Positions 34,728 to 44,333 are shown, counted from the stretch's first letter. The stretch: DNA of 64,000 nt from CAJXUU01 sp047628935 (GCA_047628935.1 JBLHWH010000002.1:1-64000); one strand, 5' to 3'. Translations and numbers: made by a program. The notes: generated from the letters alone by a model not told the origin.

Positions 34728-37664
34728 ATGCATTCAGAAACTAAATCATACGCCATCATTGTAAACTTAGAGTATAATACGCTTTTGACAAGGTATATTC
34801 CTGAACCATATATAGTAAAAGTAGATTATGGTCACACATTAGGAAGTTTAAGGGCGAAGGCTACATGTATTACAATTCCCACTTATAATATAACCATAGA
34901 TCAAGCCATTTCAGAGAAGATCGTAAAGCTTACAGATCAACTAGGCCTAGGAGTAATTGAAGAAAAATTCACCACTAAGAAGAGAAATCTAAATACGCTA
35001 GCAAAAGCTATATTAGTGCCAGAGGTCAAAGATTTACTTTTGAAGTATTATGATCGCATGTCTGGTGATCTATTTGTCTATTTAAGGGAACATAGCATCC
35101 CTCTTGTAATCGATATTGTAAGGGAGAAAAGACTTGAAGGCCTTAAGATAGTTGCTGCGCAAAAAACTATTATTCCGATATTAAGATTCGAGAAGACTCA
35201 GACAGGAATAAAGTACGCACTCAAACTAAATAATCAACATAGTGACCCATGGTTTCCGAACACTAGAGATGTTCATATATTAACAAATTACAACTGCTGG
35301 ATCATAGCAGATTATGTTATATATCAACTGAAGCAGATCAATGGAAATAAACTAAAGCCATTTCTTAAAAATGACCACATCTTCATCAAGAATGATATGG
35401 TGATTACATACTTCGAAAAATTTATAATTGAAGTAGCAAAAAGGTCTGAGATTGAAGCTGTTGGATTCGAAGTGAATCAGACGGATGAGATCAAAGATTG
35501 CACCATTTCAACTAGCTATGATTTTATTTCTGATGAAATGGTTTTGGATTTGATTTATAAATATGAAGGTGCCGAATTTAGTCTTGGAAGTCCCGCTAAG
35601 AATAAAACAAAACTCAATATATCTAACGACAAACAAGTCACCATATCTCAAGTAAAAAGAAATGACATCCAAGAAGATAGATGGCTAAAAAAGCTACTAA
35701 AAAAAGGACTATCTTTAAATAATTCTAAGAAAATAAAAATTGAAGATGAAGACAATCTTGGCTTGATTCAGTTTTTGGTGAAAAATAAAGACTCAATAAC
35801 TCAGAGCGGATTTAAAATTGATGTCCCAATCTTGAATGGCAAAGAAGTTTCCTTAGAAAAACAAACAATTCAACTAAGTTCTAGTCCTAGTGCGGATTGG
35901 TTTGATATCCATGGAGTAGTTACGGTTGGGGACGACAGAGTTCCATTTGCACAACTTTTACAATATATAAAAGACGGGGATAGATATTATCCATTAGAAA
36001 ATGGCACCTTTTTCTTAATACCAAAGTCTTGGATGGCCAAGTATGAAGAGTTAGCAAAATTCGGAATCAAGGATGGAAATCGTTTTAAAATTCGGAAGTC
36101 TCAATACAGTTTCTTAGAAGAAATAGAAGAATTGTCACCTACAATAAAGCAGACCATTTCTGAAGATCTAGAAATAGAATATGTCCCATCTCCAAATCTA
36201 AATGCTACTTTGAGACCTTATCAAGAAGCTGGTGTTAAATGGCTTATCAATCATCAAGAAAATGGATTAGGAGCATGCCTTGCAGATGATATGGGACTAG
36301 GAAAAACACTCCAAACTATAGCGCTACTTTCCTATACAAAAGATAAAAACGGAGATAACGAACCAAAAACTAAAAAGAATAATGATGGTCAAATAACAAT
36401 GTTTGCCGCTGAAATGAAGGATGAAGTAAATCCCCTTCAAGCGTTGATAATTATGCCCTCATCTCTTGTATTCAACTGGAAAGAAGAAATCAAGAAGTTT
36501 AATAATACGCTACATGTCCTAGAATTTATAGGTACAAAGCGAAGAAAATCTCTGGACAGCTTGGATAAATTTGATATCATCCTTACCACATACCATACGG
36601 TTATTAGAGATATAGAAAAACTAAAAACTATCAATTGGGAATATGTGATCTTGGATGAAAGTCAGATGATCAAAAATAAGGAATCGAAGATGTTTAAGGC
36701 TATTAATGAGATTCCCGCTGAGAATAGACTTTCACTTTCGGGTACTCCTATTGAAAATTCACTATCGGACCTATGGTCACAGATGCAGTTTATTAATCCT
36801 GAGATGTTGGGTTCATTTTCATTTTTTAAAACACATTATCTAAGTCCAATAGAAAACCATCAAGATACAGATGCTTTGGCTCAGCTGGCTAATCTGATTA
36901 AACCATTTATTCTTCGTAGAACCAAGGAAGAAGTAGCACCTGATCTACCTCCGCTGACCGAACAAATAGAATATATAAGTCTGGACAAAGCACAAATGGA
37001 TATATATGACAAAATAAAAAGTGCTACAAGAAATTACCTTTTAGGACTTGATGATTCTGACAAATCATATAAATTTCACATATTTGCAGCAATGACAAAA
37101 CTGAGGCAGATTGCCAATGATCCAGTCATGGTAGACACCGAATATGAAGGCGGCTCTGAGAAAAAAAAGCATATCCTCTCAAAGATGGAGGAAGTCAGAA
37201 AATCGGGACATAAAGTTTTGATATTTAGTGCGTTCACAAAGTTGATTACTATTTTCCAAAATGAATGTGTAACTAATGAATGGGAGTTTGTCAGCCTCAC
37301 GGGGAAAGACAATCAAAAGCAAAGAAAAGCTTCTGTCGATGCTTTCCAATCAGATAAAGATGTCTCTTTCTTCTTTATATCACTAAAAGCAGGTGGTACA
37401 GGACTAAATCTAACAGCCGCTGATTATGTCTTTATTCTTGATCCATGGTGGAATCCGTTTGCAGAAAAACAAGCCATTGCCAGAGCTCATAGAATCGGCC
37501 AAGAAAAGCCTGTAACCGTAATCCGATATATTGCTCGCGAAACCATCGAAGAAAAGATCCTCAAACTGCAAGAAAGGAAAACAAATCTATCAAACGATAT
37601 CATTCATTTTGATGAAGAAAAGTTGAGCCTAGAAAAGACGGATTTTCAATACCTATTGGATTGA
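34728..37664 (+). CDS. SNF2-family DEAD/DEAH-like helicase
   Basis: 978 residues. The first 480 or so are an N-terminal region of unknown fold, common in bacterial SNF2 proteins. The ATPase core follows: motif I 'LADDMGLGKTLQTIALL' (about residue 520), motif II 'ILDESQMIKN' (DESQ variant of DEAH), motif III 'LSGTPIENS', then the C-terminal RecA lobe with 'VLIFSAFTKLI', 'FFISLKAGGTGLNLTAADYV' and 'ARAHRIGQEKPVTVIRYI'. It is a cytoplasmic double-strand DNA translocase likely to remodel protein-DNA complexes such as stalled RNA polymerase. It stands alone, with no restriction or defence genes beside it. Confidence 0.92.
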   Translation: MHSETKSYAIIVNLEYNTLLTRYIPEPYIVKVDYGHTLGSLRAKATCITIPTYNITIDQAISEKIVKLTDQLGLGVIEEKFTTKKRNLNTLAKAILVPEVKDLLLKYYDRMSGDLFVYLREHSIPLVIDIVREKRLEGLKIVAAQKTIIPILRFEKTQTGIKYALKLNNQHSDPWFPNTRDVHILTNYNCWIIADYVIYQLKQINGNKLKPFLKNDHIFIKNDMVITYFEKFIIEVAKRSEIEAVGFEVNQTDEIKDCTISTSYDFISDEMVLDLIYKYEGAEFSLGSPAKNKTKLNISNDKQVTISQVKRNDIQEDRWLKKLLKKGLSLNNSKKIKIEDEDNLGLIQFLVKNKDSITQSGFKIDVPILNGKEVSLEKQTIQLSSSPSADWFDIHGVVTVGDDRVPFAQLLQYIKDGDRYYPLENGTFFLIPKSWMAKYEELAKFGIKDGNRFKIRKSQYSFLEEIEELSPTIKQTISEDLEIEYVPSPNLNATLRPYQEAGVKWLINHQENGLGACLADDMGLGKTLQTIALLSYTKDKNGDNEPKTKKNNDGQITMFAAEMKDEVNPLQALIIMPSSLVFNWKEEIKKFNNTLHVLEFIGTKRRKSLDSLDKFDIILTTYHTVIRDIEKLKTINWEYVILDESQMIKNKESKMFKAINEIPAENRLSLSGTPIENSLSDLWSQMQFINPEMLGSFSFFKTHYLSPIENHQDTDALAQLANLIKPFILRRTKEEVAPDLPPLTEQIEYISLDKAQMDIYDKIKSATRNYLLGLDDSDKSYKFHIFAAMTKLRQIANDPVMVDTEYEGGSEKKKHILSKMEEVRKSGHKVLIFSAFTKLITIFQNECVTNEWEFVSLTGKDNQKQRKASVDAFQSDKDVSFFFISLKAGGTGLNLTAADYVFILDPWWNPFAEKQAIARAHRIGQEKPVTVIRYIARETIEEKILKLQERKTNLSNDIIHFDEEKLSLEKTDFQYLLD

Positions 37665-37870
37665 TTGAAGTATCGCAAAATTACAGAATCTCGGAATTGC
37701 TTTATAATGCTGACTAACTAAGAAAATGAACAAGTAAAAATACTATTAATACCTAAATAAAATTATGTATTTTCGTCTTGATTAATAAATTTTGAGAAGG
37801 CACATATGGAATAGTTCAATGATAAATTAATATTCCTAAACCTTAATTTTAATACTAAATACCTATCTAA

Positions 37871-39961
37871 ATGAAAAATCTATTATTGGTTTGGCTACTA
37901 GCCTTTGTATGTACCATATCATTTGGTCAGCAACAAAATGAAACGCCTGATCCATTTGACTACGGAAAAATGTGGACATTCGAAGATCCTCCTAAAGAGT
38001 GGTTTAAAGAAGCATATAATTTCGAACCAGATGACGAATGGTTCGATGATGTAAGAAAATCATCATTGAAATTTGCTACATGGTGTAGTGCATCATTTGT
38101 ATCTCCTGATGGATTAATCATGACAAATCATCACTGTTCAAGGGATGTAGTTGGAGCACTACGAAAAGAAGGAGAGAACTTTGACAAACAAGGGTTTTAT
38201 GCAAATACTTTGGCTGATGAAAGAAGAGCAGAAGGCCTATTCGTAGAGCAACTGTACCAAGTTGTGGATATCACCGACATGGTAAAAGATAAAACATCAA
38301 GTGCAGAAAACGAAGGCCAAGCTATGGCTATGGTGCAAGGGGCACTAAAGGCAATCGAAGAGGAATATGCATCAAAAGAAGGATGGGAAGGTTTGAGATT
38401 ACAAACAGTAACATACTATAGTGGTGGTAAATATTCTCTTTATGGACACAAAAAATTTGATGATATTAGACTCGTACTGCTTCCAGAATTGGACCTTGGC
38501 GCTTACGGTGGTGACCCAGATAATTTCACATATCCTAGATACAATCTTGATTGTACTTTCTGGAGAGCATACGATGAAAATGGAAAGCCTCTTAACACGT
38601 CTGAGCATTACTTCAAATTCAAAGCGGAAGGTGCAGAAGAAGGAGAACCAGTATTCGTAGTGGGTAATCCGGGATCAACAGAAAGGTATAGGACCGTAGC
38701 GCAACTAGAATATGATAGAGACTATAGATATCCGATGACACACAGATTTCTTAAGAATAGAAATGAGATGATGATGGCTGAATACAATGCCATGAAAGAT
38801 GATCCAGCTAAAGAGTTCGAAGCACAGTCATTGTTAAATACGATAGCTAGCGTAGCAAATGGAATGAAAGCCTATAGTGGAATCGTAAGTGGTCTAAATG
38901 ATCCAAAACTATTCGGCAGAAAAATAGCGATGGAAAACTATGTAAAATCAAAATCACCAGGCATCACTTACTGGGATGATTTGAAGAAAGAATATCAATT
39001 ACTAAATCCTCATGGATGGGCGATAACTCACTTAAGTCCAAGTGGCTTGAGAGGAAATATCTTCTTATTGATGCACCAATTATTCCAATATGATCAACTG
39101 ATAAAAACAGGTGGAGAATCAGAAGAAGTGGAATCTCAAAAAACAAAATTAAGAGAGGCAATCTTGCAAATGGTTCCTAGTGTAGAAGATCCTGCTGAGA
39201 TATCTAAATTCAAATTATTATTGTCTGAAATCCAAGCTGATATCTACCCTGGCGATGAATCTTTGATTAAAGTATTGGATGGAAAGAATATCGATACATA
39301 TGTAGCTAGGTTAATTGACAAAACAAGATTTAAAAACCTTAAAAAAGCTGAGAAATGCCTTGAAGGGGATAAAATCAAGAAAGACAAAGATATTATGCTA
39401 AAGGCAGCAAGAATACTTGTTCCAAGGTACTTCGAAGCGGCTACAACTTTCCAAGGATCAACTCCCGCTAGAAAAGCATTAGAAACTAAAATAGCGAATC
39501 AAGTATTCAACGTATTCGGCGACAACTTACCACCTGATGCTACATTCACCTTAAGAATATCTGACGGTGTAATCAAAGCATATGACTATAATGGTACAAC
39601 AGCACCAGCAATCACTACATACTTCGGATTGTACGACAGACACTACTCTCACAAGCAAGAATTCCCATGGTCTCTTCCAGAAAGATGGACTGATAATCCT
39701 CCATATGAGCTTATGAAATCGCCAATGAACACAGTATCTACAAACGATATTATCGGTGGCAACTCTGGTAGCCCATTGATCAATAAAAACAAAGAAGCTG
39801 TCGGGTTGATCTTTGATGGAAACATCGAATCATTGCCTGGAAACTTCATCTTTGATTCAGCTAAAAATAGAACGATAAGTGTGCATGCAGGTGGTATTAT
39901 CGCTGCCATGAAGTATATTTATAAAGCAGATAGAATTGTAAAAGAGTTGAGTGGGGAGTAA
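37871..39961 (+). CDS. S46 family dipeptidyl-peptidase, DPP7-like
   Basis: 696 residues with an N-terminal signal peptide (about 1-19, ending 'SFGQ'). S46 exopeptidases release dipeptides in the periplasm. Catalytic His is in 'IMTNHHCSRD' (about residue 88), the Asp is likely in 'DPDNFTYPRY' context, and the Ser is in 'GGNSGSPLINKN' (about 636). Eighteen residues after the Ser the sequence has Gly ('FDGNIES'), as in DPP7 rather than the Arg of the acidic-specific DPP11, so hydrophobic P1 residues are the likely substrates. It is monocistronic, with a strong terminator. Confidence 0.92.
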   Translation: MKNLLLVWLLAFVCTISFGQQQNETPDPFDYGKMWTFEDPPKEWFKEAYNFEPDDEWFDDVRKSSLKFATWCSASFVSPDGLIMTNHHCSRDVVGALRKEGENFDKQGFYANTLADERRAEGLFVEQLYQVVDITDMVKDKTSSAENEGQAMAMVQGALKAIEEEYASKEGWEGLRLQTVTYYSGGKYSLYGHKKFDDIRLVLLPELDLGAYGGDPDNFTYPRYNLDCTFWRAYDENGKPLNTSEHYFKFKAEGAEEGEPVFVVGNPGSTERYRTVAQLEYDRDYRYPMTHRFLKNRNEMMMAEYNAMKDDPAKEFEAQSLLNTIASVANGMKAYSGIVSGLNDPKLFGRKIAMENYVKSKSPGITYWDDLKKEYQLLNPHGWAITHLSPSGLRGNIFLLMHQLFQYDQLIKTGGESEEVESQKTKLREAILQMVPSVEDPAEISKFKLLLSEIQADIYPGDESLIKVLDGKNIDTYVARLIDKTRFKNLKKAEKCLEGDKIKKDKDIMLKAARILVPRYFEAATTFQGSTPARKALETKIANQVFNVFGDNLPPDATFTLRISDGVIKAYDYNGTTAPAITTYFGLYDRHYSHKQEFPWSLPERWTDNPPYELMKSPMNTVSTNDIIGGNSGSPLINKNKEAVGLIFDGNIESLPGNFIFDSAKNRTISVHAGGIIAAMKYIYKADRIVKELSGE

Positions 39962-39985
39962 TTTTCATTTCCTCATTTGAAAAAC

Positions 39986-40021
39986 AAAGGATGTTCTATT
40001 GATTTAGGGCATCCTTTTTTT
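39986..40021 (+). terminator. Intrinsic terminator of the S46 peptidase gene
   Basis: AAAGGATG (39986-39993) pairs with CATCCTTT (40010-40017), then a T run to 40021. It starts 25 bases after the stop. Confidence 0.8.
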
Positions 40022-40077
40022 ATGAAGTTATTGAATAGAATATTATGTAGATAGTAATTCCCGCCACTATAATATGC

Positions 40078-40160
40078 TCACCGATCTTTGCTTACGCATC
40101 AGCTCAATGATCATGGAATCGAGCACAGAAAAAAGATCATTGAGCGCTTGCGATCGGTGA
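40078..40160. repeat. Nested long inverted repeat
   Basis: Outer arms TCACCGATC (40078-40086) and GATCGGTGA (40152-40160) enclose inner arms GCTCAATGATC (40102-40112) and GATCATTGAGC (40135-40145). Both arm pairs are perfect, with unequal spacers of 15 and 6 bases between them. There is no T run, so it is not a typical terminator. It could be a REP/BIME-type element or a cruciform protein-binding site. Confidence 0.75.
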
Positions 40161-40409
40161 ACAGATAATTTTGATTGAATATTTCATCTGTTTTTATAAT
40201 AAAATAAAAAAATAATTCACACAAATAAATAAACATACTTCTCTAAAGATCAATTATATACAAGACTAATAAACACAAAAACATTCCCAAAAACCTCTTA
40301 ACAAATCATAAATTCCAATTGTCCATTTGGTAATGTCACTTTTAATACCATACATTTACAGCGTCGAAAGATTACGACTCAATACTCGAATATAGTTTTC
40401 GAATATCGT

Positions 40410-40514
40410 AATACTTTATACAGATGAAGCGAGAGAATAGGCTCTATGACCTTCAGGCAACCTACTAAAAGCAAGGTGCCAATTCCTACCCAATTTTGGG
40501 GAATATAGATTATT
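40410..40514 (+). promoter_or_regulatory. SAM riboswitch (S-box/SAM-I type)
   Basis: The core shows the S-box signature: 'CTTCAGGCAACCT' followed 11 bases later by 'GCAAGGTGCCAATTCC' and a following hairpin CCC-aatttt-GGG. The closing P1 helix can be formed by AATACTTTATA (40410-40420) with TATAGATTATT (40504-40514), ten of eleven positions pairing including one G-U. It lies upstream of metY-metX, the expected SAM-repressed genes. The 3' strand of P1 ends one base before the start codon of the poly-Cys leader ORF (40516), so SAM binding could hide that start. Confidence 0.82.
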
Positions 40515-40515
40515 A

Positions 40516-40638
40516 ATGAAAAAGAAAATGATTTACTTATCAACATTCGAAACACAATCAACAAGATTAAGGACTATTAACTCTAAGGCGATTCTTATGC
40601 CTAAGATGTTGTGTTGCTGTTGCTGCTGTTGTAGCTAA
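40516..40638 (+). CDS. Poly-cysteine leader peptide upstream of metY
   Basis: A 40-codon ORF (MKKKMIYLST...) ending 'MPKMLCCCCCCCS'. Seven consecutive Cys codons (40612-40632, alternating TGT and TGC) are followed by Ser and TAA. Shorter versions could start at ATG 40597 or 40606. A run like this directly before sulfur-assimilation genes strongly suggests a cysteine-sensing leader in which ribosomes stall when Cys-tRNA is short. After it, GTTGT/ACAAC (about 40628-40642) and TAGAT..TGAGC/GCTCA..ATCTA (about 40691-40725), the latter followed by four Ts, could form alternative structures. The ORF is seen directly; the function is inference. Confidence 0.7.
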   Translation: MKKKMIYLSTFETQSTRLRTINSKAILMPKMLCCCCCCCS

Positions 40639-40771
40639 ACAACGCATATCCCTATTTATTCTACCTCTAAGTTTGGTTTTACTAATAGATGATTGCCATT
40701 GAGCACACGCTCATATCTAGCTTTTCCTTACTTCATATTACAATTAATTTTCATATATAAATTACAATACA

Positions 40772-42133
40772 ATGTCAGATCAGATTAGAAATTACAAGTA
40801 CGAAACATTACAACTTCATGCAGGACAAGAACCAGATCCGGTGACAGGCTCAAGAGCAGTGCCTATACATCAGACAACTTCGTTTGTTTTCAAAAATGCA
40901 GAACACGGAGCTAACTTATTCGCGCTCAAGGAGTTTGGAAACATCTACACAAGGATTATGAATCCTACTACTGATGTGTTCGAGAAAAGAATAGCAGCGC
41001 TCGAAGGAGGCGTAGCAGCTGTAGCAACAGCATCAGGACTTTCAGCACAATTCCTAGCGTTGAACAACTTACTGAGATCGGGAGACAATTTTGTGAGTAC
41101 ATCTTACCTCTATGGAGGATCACATAATCAATTCAAAGTTGCGTTCAAGAGATTAGGGATAGAGGCAAGATTTGCAGACGGAGATAACCCAGCTAGTTTC
41201 AGGTCATTGATAGATGAGAATACTAAAGCACTCTATCTTGAGACTATTGGAAATCCAAAATTCAACGTTCCTGATTTCAAAGCAATAGCTTCACTTGCAA
41301 ATGAATTTGATATTCCATTAGTTGTAGATAATACATTTGGAGCGGCAGGTTTTCTTTTTAAGCCACTAGAGCATGGAGCACACATAGTTACCGCCTCAGC
41401 TACTAAATGGATCGGAGGACATGGAACAAGTATCGGCGGTGTTGTGGTCGATGGTGGAAAATATGATTTCGGAAATGGAAAATTCCCTGATTTCTCTGAA
41501 CCATCAGAAGGATATCATGGTCTGGTATTTTCAGATGTATTCGGTGTAGATAATCCATTGGGATTACCAAACATTGCATTCGCCATAAGAGCTCGAGTAG
41601 AAGGATTGAGAGATTTTGGTGCGGCATTGAGTCCATTTAATTCTTTCCAATTACTACAAGGATTAGAAACACTTTCCTTAAGAGTACAGCGAACAGTCGA
41701 TAATGCATTTGAGATTGCCCATTGGTTATCTATCCATCCACAAGTTGAAAGCGTAAATTATCCCGGTCTTGCATCTAGCCCGTATCACAGATTAGCCAAG
41801 AAATATCTTAAGAATGGATACGGAGGAGTTCTTTCTTTCACATTAAAAGGAGAAAAAGAAGATGCTCAAGAGTTTATCAACAATCTAGAATTGATAAGCC
41901 ACCTAGCTAATGTTGGTGACGCTAAAACGCTGATTATACAACCATCAGCCACAACCCATCAGCAACTAACAGATGATGAACAGTTGAAGGCTGGTGTATT
42001 ACCTAGCCAACTCAGATTATCTGTAGGTATAGAACATATAGATGATATTAAAACGGACTTGCAATATGCGTTCGATTCATTATTAGCTACATCAGAAAAT
42101 GAAGAAGTACAGCCAGCCACTCAATCTGCATAA
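40772..42133 (+). CDS. metY: O-acetylhomoserine sulfhydrylase (aminocarboxypropyltransferase)
   Basis: 453 residues of the PLP-dependent Cys/Met metabolism family. It makes homocysteine (or methionine) from O-acetylhomoserine and sulfide (or methanethiol). 'YKYETLQLHAGQEPDPVTGSRA' at the N-terminus is typical of MetY rather than MetB or MetZ, and the Schiff-base Lys is in 'TASATKWIGGHGTSIGG' (about residue 212). The 16-residue Ser/Glu/Thr/Gln-rich tail after 'YAFDSLLA' is slightly longer than usual. It is preceded by the SAM riboswitch and poly-Cys leader and followed 30 bases later by metX. Confidence 0.95.
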   Translation: MSDQIRNYKYETLQLHAGQEPDPVTGSRAVPIHQTTSFVFKNAEHGANLFALKEFGNIYTRIMNPTTDVFEKRIAALEGGVAAVATASGLSAQFLALNNLLRSGDNFVSTSYLYGGSHNQFKVAFKRLGIEARFADGDNPASFRSLIDENTKALYLETIGNPKFNVPDFKAIASLANEFDIPLVVDNTFGAAGFLFKPLEHGAHIVTASATKWIGGHGTSIGGVVVDGGKYDFGNGKFPDFSEPSEGYHGLVFSDVFGVDNPLGLPNIAFAIRARVEGLRDFGAALSPFNSFQLLQGLETLSLRVQRTVDNAFEIAHWLSIHPQVESVNYPGLASSPYHRLAKKYLKNGYGGVLSFTLKGEKEDAQEFINNLELISHLANVGDAKTLIIQPSATTHQQLTDDEQLKAGVLPSQLRLSVGIEHIDDIKTDLQYAFDSLLATSENEEVQPATQSA

Positions 42134-42163
42134 TCCTATTGAAAAAACCTACGCAAAGAAAGC

Positions 42164-43225
42164 ATGGAAATATTATCTGAAATAAAATACTGTAAATTTG
42201 ATAAGCCATTGAAATTAGAGTCTGGAGAAATACTCTCCAGATTCCGATTGGCCTACCAAACATTTGGCACATTAAATCATGACAAATCAAATGTGATATG
42301 GGTTGTTCATGCTTTGACAGCGAATTCAGACCCGTTTGATTGGTGGCCTGGAGTTGTTGGTAATGACCAAGTGATTAATCCAAATGAATATTTCATTATT
42401 TGTGCCAACGCACTAGGATCACACTATGGAAGTACCAACGCCCTAGACATAAATCCTGAAACAGGAGAGAAGTATTATCATGACTTTCCATTATTGACAA
42501 ATCGAGACATAGTGGATGGTTTTATTCATCTTCAAAAAGAGTTGAAGTTACCCAAGATTAAGCTATTGATTGGTGCAAGCCTTGGTGGACAACAAGCTAT
42601 GGAATGGGCGATAAAAGCATCAGGATCGATAGAGAATTTAATATTGATAGCTACAAATGCCAAGCATTCACCGTACGGAATTGCTTTCAATGAAAGTCAA
42701 CGATTAGCGATACAGGCAGATCGAACATGGAAAGATAGAAAAGACGATGCTGGAGAACTTGGACTCATAGCTGCCCGATCAATAGCCCTTCTCAGTTATA
42801 GAACTGCTACTGGTTATGATCTCACTCAACAAGATACTAGCGAAGATTTAGAGAATTTCCGAGCCACTAGTTACCAAAGATATCAAGGTGAGAAATTAAT
42901 CAAGCGATTCGATGCTTTTTCCTATTGGACATTATCCAAAGCAATGGATAGTCACAATGTGGGAAGAGGCAGAGGAGGGCTAGATCAGGCATTATCATTA
43001 ATCCAATCAAATACAATTGTGATTGGGATTAACTCAGATGTTTTGTTTCCCACTAAAGAGCAAAAACTGCTAGCTCAAAATATATCTAATGCTAGGTATG
43101 AAGAATTGACTTCTAAGCTTGGGCATGATGGCTTTTTGACAGAGAGTGTAAAAGTTAGTGGCATTATAGCAAAAACATTGGTCAATAATCCAATACTCAG
43201 AACCATTGAAAAAGCTTCATTATGA
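42164..43225 (+). CDS. metX: Homoserine O-acetyltransferase
   Basis: 353 residues, alpha/beta-hydrolase fold. It acetylates homoserine with acetyl-CoA, making the substrate of MetY. 'VIWVVHALTANSDPFDWWPG' and 'ANALGSHYGSTN' are family blocks, the nucleophile Ser is in 'LIGASLGGQQAMEW' (about residue 143), and the Asp and His are near 'GINSDVLFPTKEQ' and 'GHDGFL'. It is transcribed with metY. Its stop codon overlaps the first unit of a 7-bp tandem repeat. Confidence 0.95.
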   Translation: MEILSEIKYCKFDKPLKLESGEILSRFRLAYQTFGTLNHDKSNVIWVVHALTANSDPFDWWPGVVGNDQVINPNEYFIICANALGSHYGSTNALDINPETGEKYYHDFPLLTNRDIVDGFIHLQKELKLPKIKLLIGASLGGQQAMEWAIKASGSIENLILIATNAKHSPYGIAFNESQRLAIQADRTWKDRKDDAGELGLIAARSIALLSYRTATGYDLTQQDTSEDLENFRATSYQRYQGEKLIKRFDAFSYWTLSKAMDSHNVGRGRGGLDQALSLIQSNTIVIGINSDVLFPTKEQKLLAQNISNARYEELTSKLGHDGFLTESVKVSGIIAKTLVNNPILRTIEKASL

Positions 43226-43255
43226 ATGTAGAATGTAGAATGTAGAATGTAGAAT
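43224..43255 (+). repeat. 7-bp tandem repeat GAATGTA, four copies
   Basis: Four exact units (43224-43251) plus a partial one, beginning at the metX stop codon. It is a simple repeat prone to slippage. Confidence 0.8.
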
Positions 43256-43876
43256 AATAGTAAACCTCTGTTTTGGGCAATTGCAGGCCTTATTATAGGC
43301 CTCGTTGTACTCGCCTTACTTCTTGTTCAGAATAAAAAATTTGGCGTATCATCAATATTAAGGCATATGTGCGTTATTGCTATTCCTTCTGATAAAAAAG
43401 GATTTATCAATTATGATCATAAACCTCATTATTGAAGTTTAATTTTCATAACTGGTAATACATTAGGTGGACTTATCGCTTACTTTTATAATCCTGTTTC
43501 GACCTTGATTGTAGCCCATAAAACGACTACATTTTAGTTAGACAACAACTTCGAAAACATAGAAGGCTTCTACCCTATTGATTTATTTAAACTACAAAAC
43601 ATTAAGGGTGTCATACTCTTGATTATTGGTGGTTTCTTAGCTGGCTTTGGCACTCGATACGCAAACGGCTCTACATCTGGACATTCTATATTTGGGATTA
43701 AAAATTTCCAATTATCATCAATCCTTGCGACCAATGCAGTCTTTATAGTTGGTTTTGCGATGACTTATTTCATTTTACTAATAACACTGTATACCAATGA
43801 AAAATCTATTTTATATAATTACGGGATCTGTTTTTGGTTATACTTTGGTAAACAGTCAGGTTGTAAGATGGTCTAG
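43246..43876 (+). pseudogene. YeeE/YedE-type sulfur transporter, first half of pair, decayed
   Basis: One frame reads through the gene with internal stops after 'DHKPHY' (about 43433) and 'AHKTTTF' (about 43537): 'PLFWAIAGLIIGLVVLALLL', 'FITGNTLGGLIAYFYNP', 'LLIIGGFLAGFGTRYANGSTSGHSIFG'. This matches the YeeE/YedE family of thiosulfate/sulfur transporters, but the usual Cys of 'GCTSGH' is Ser here. At the 3' end the frame runs over the start of the second gene. It is located behind metX, consistent with a former sulfur-uptake role. Confidence 0.75.
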
Positions 43877-44195
43877 AATCCAAGAAAAGTTTCTATTCGA
43901 CAACTTTCATATGTAAGGAGTTATTGGCACTACGATAGTTTCCGCAGCTATATTTCTATTTACCCTAAAGAGATTGCATTCATATACATTTGAAAAGAGG
44001 TGTTTATATTTAAGAAAAAGTATCTAAATAAAGGTACTCTAATAGGTGGTGTTTTGTTTGGATTAGGTTGGTCAATTACTGGAGTATGTCCAGGTCCATT
44101 TTTCAGTAATTGGAGATACTGCATTTGTTTATCAGAATGTGTTGGCCTTTTCATTTTTTGGCATATTTGTTTTTAGAAAATCCATAGCTAAGTAA
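43797..44195 (+). pseudogene. YeeE/YedE-type sulfur transporter, second half of pair, decayed
   Basis: It starts 'MKNLFYIITGSVFGYTLVNS', continues 'VVRWSRIQEKFLFDNFHM' and then hits TAA at about 43914 before 'GVIGTTIVSAAIFLFTLKR'. A later shifted frame gives 'KGTLIGGVLFGLGWSITGVCPGPFF' (as 'KYLNKGTLIGG', about 44020-44105), the DUF6691/YeeE C-terminal motif with its Cys. At least one stop and two frameshifts are present. It overlaps the end of the first pseudogene. Confidence 0.75.
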
Positions 44196-44333
44196 AATAA
44201 CGATTTAACTTAATTTTCGGTTAAATGTGTGCTTTACGTATTACGTAAATGAATTATTTGTATATCTTAGTGAAATAAAGCAACTTCTATATATATCAGT
44301 TGCAAGTTGATTAATCATTAAAATATCAAAATC

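Noticed and set aside
34728..37664. SNF2 helicase as part of a defence island
   Set aside because: No methyltransferase, nuclease, PLD or other defence gene is beside it. It is a housekeeping-type SNF2 protein.
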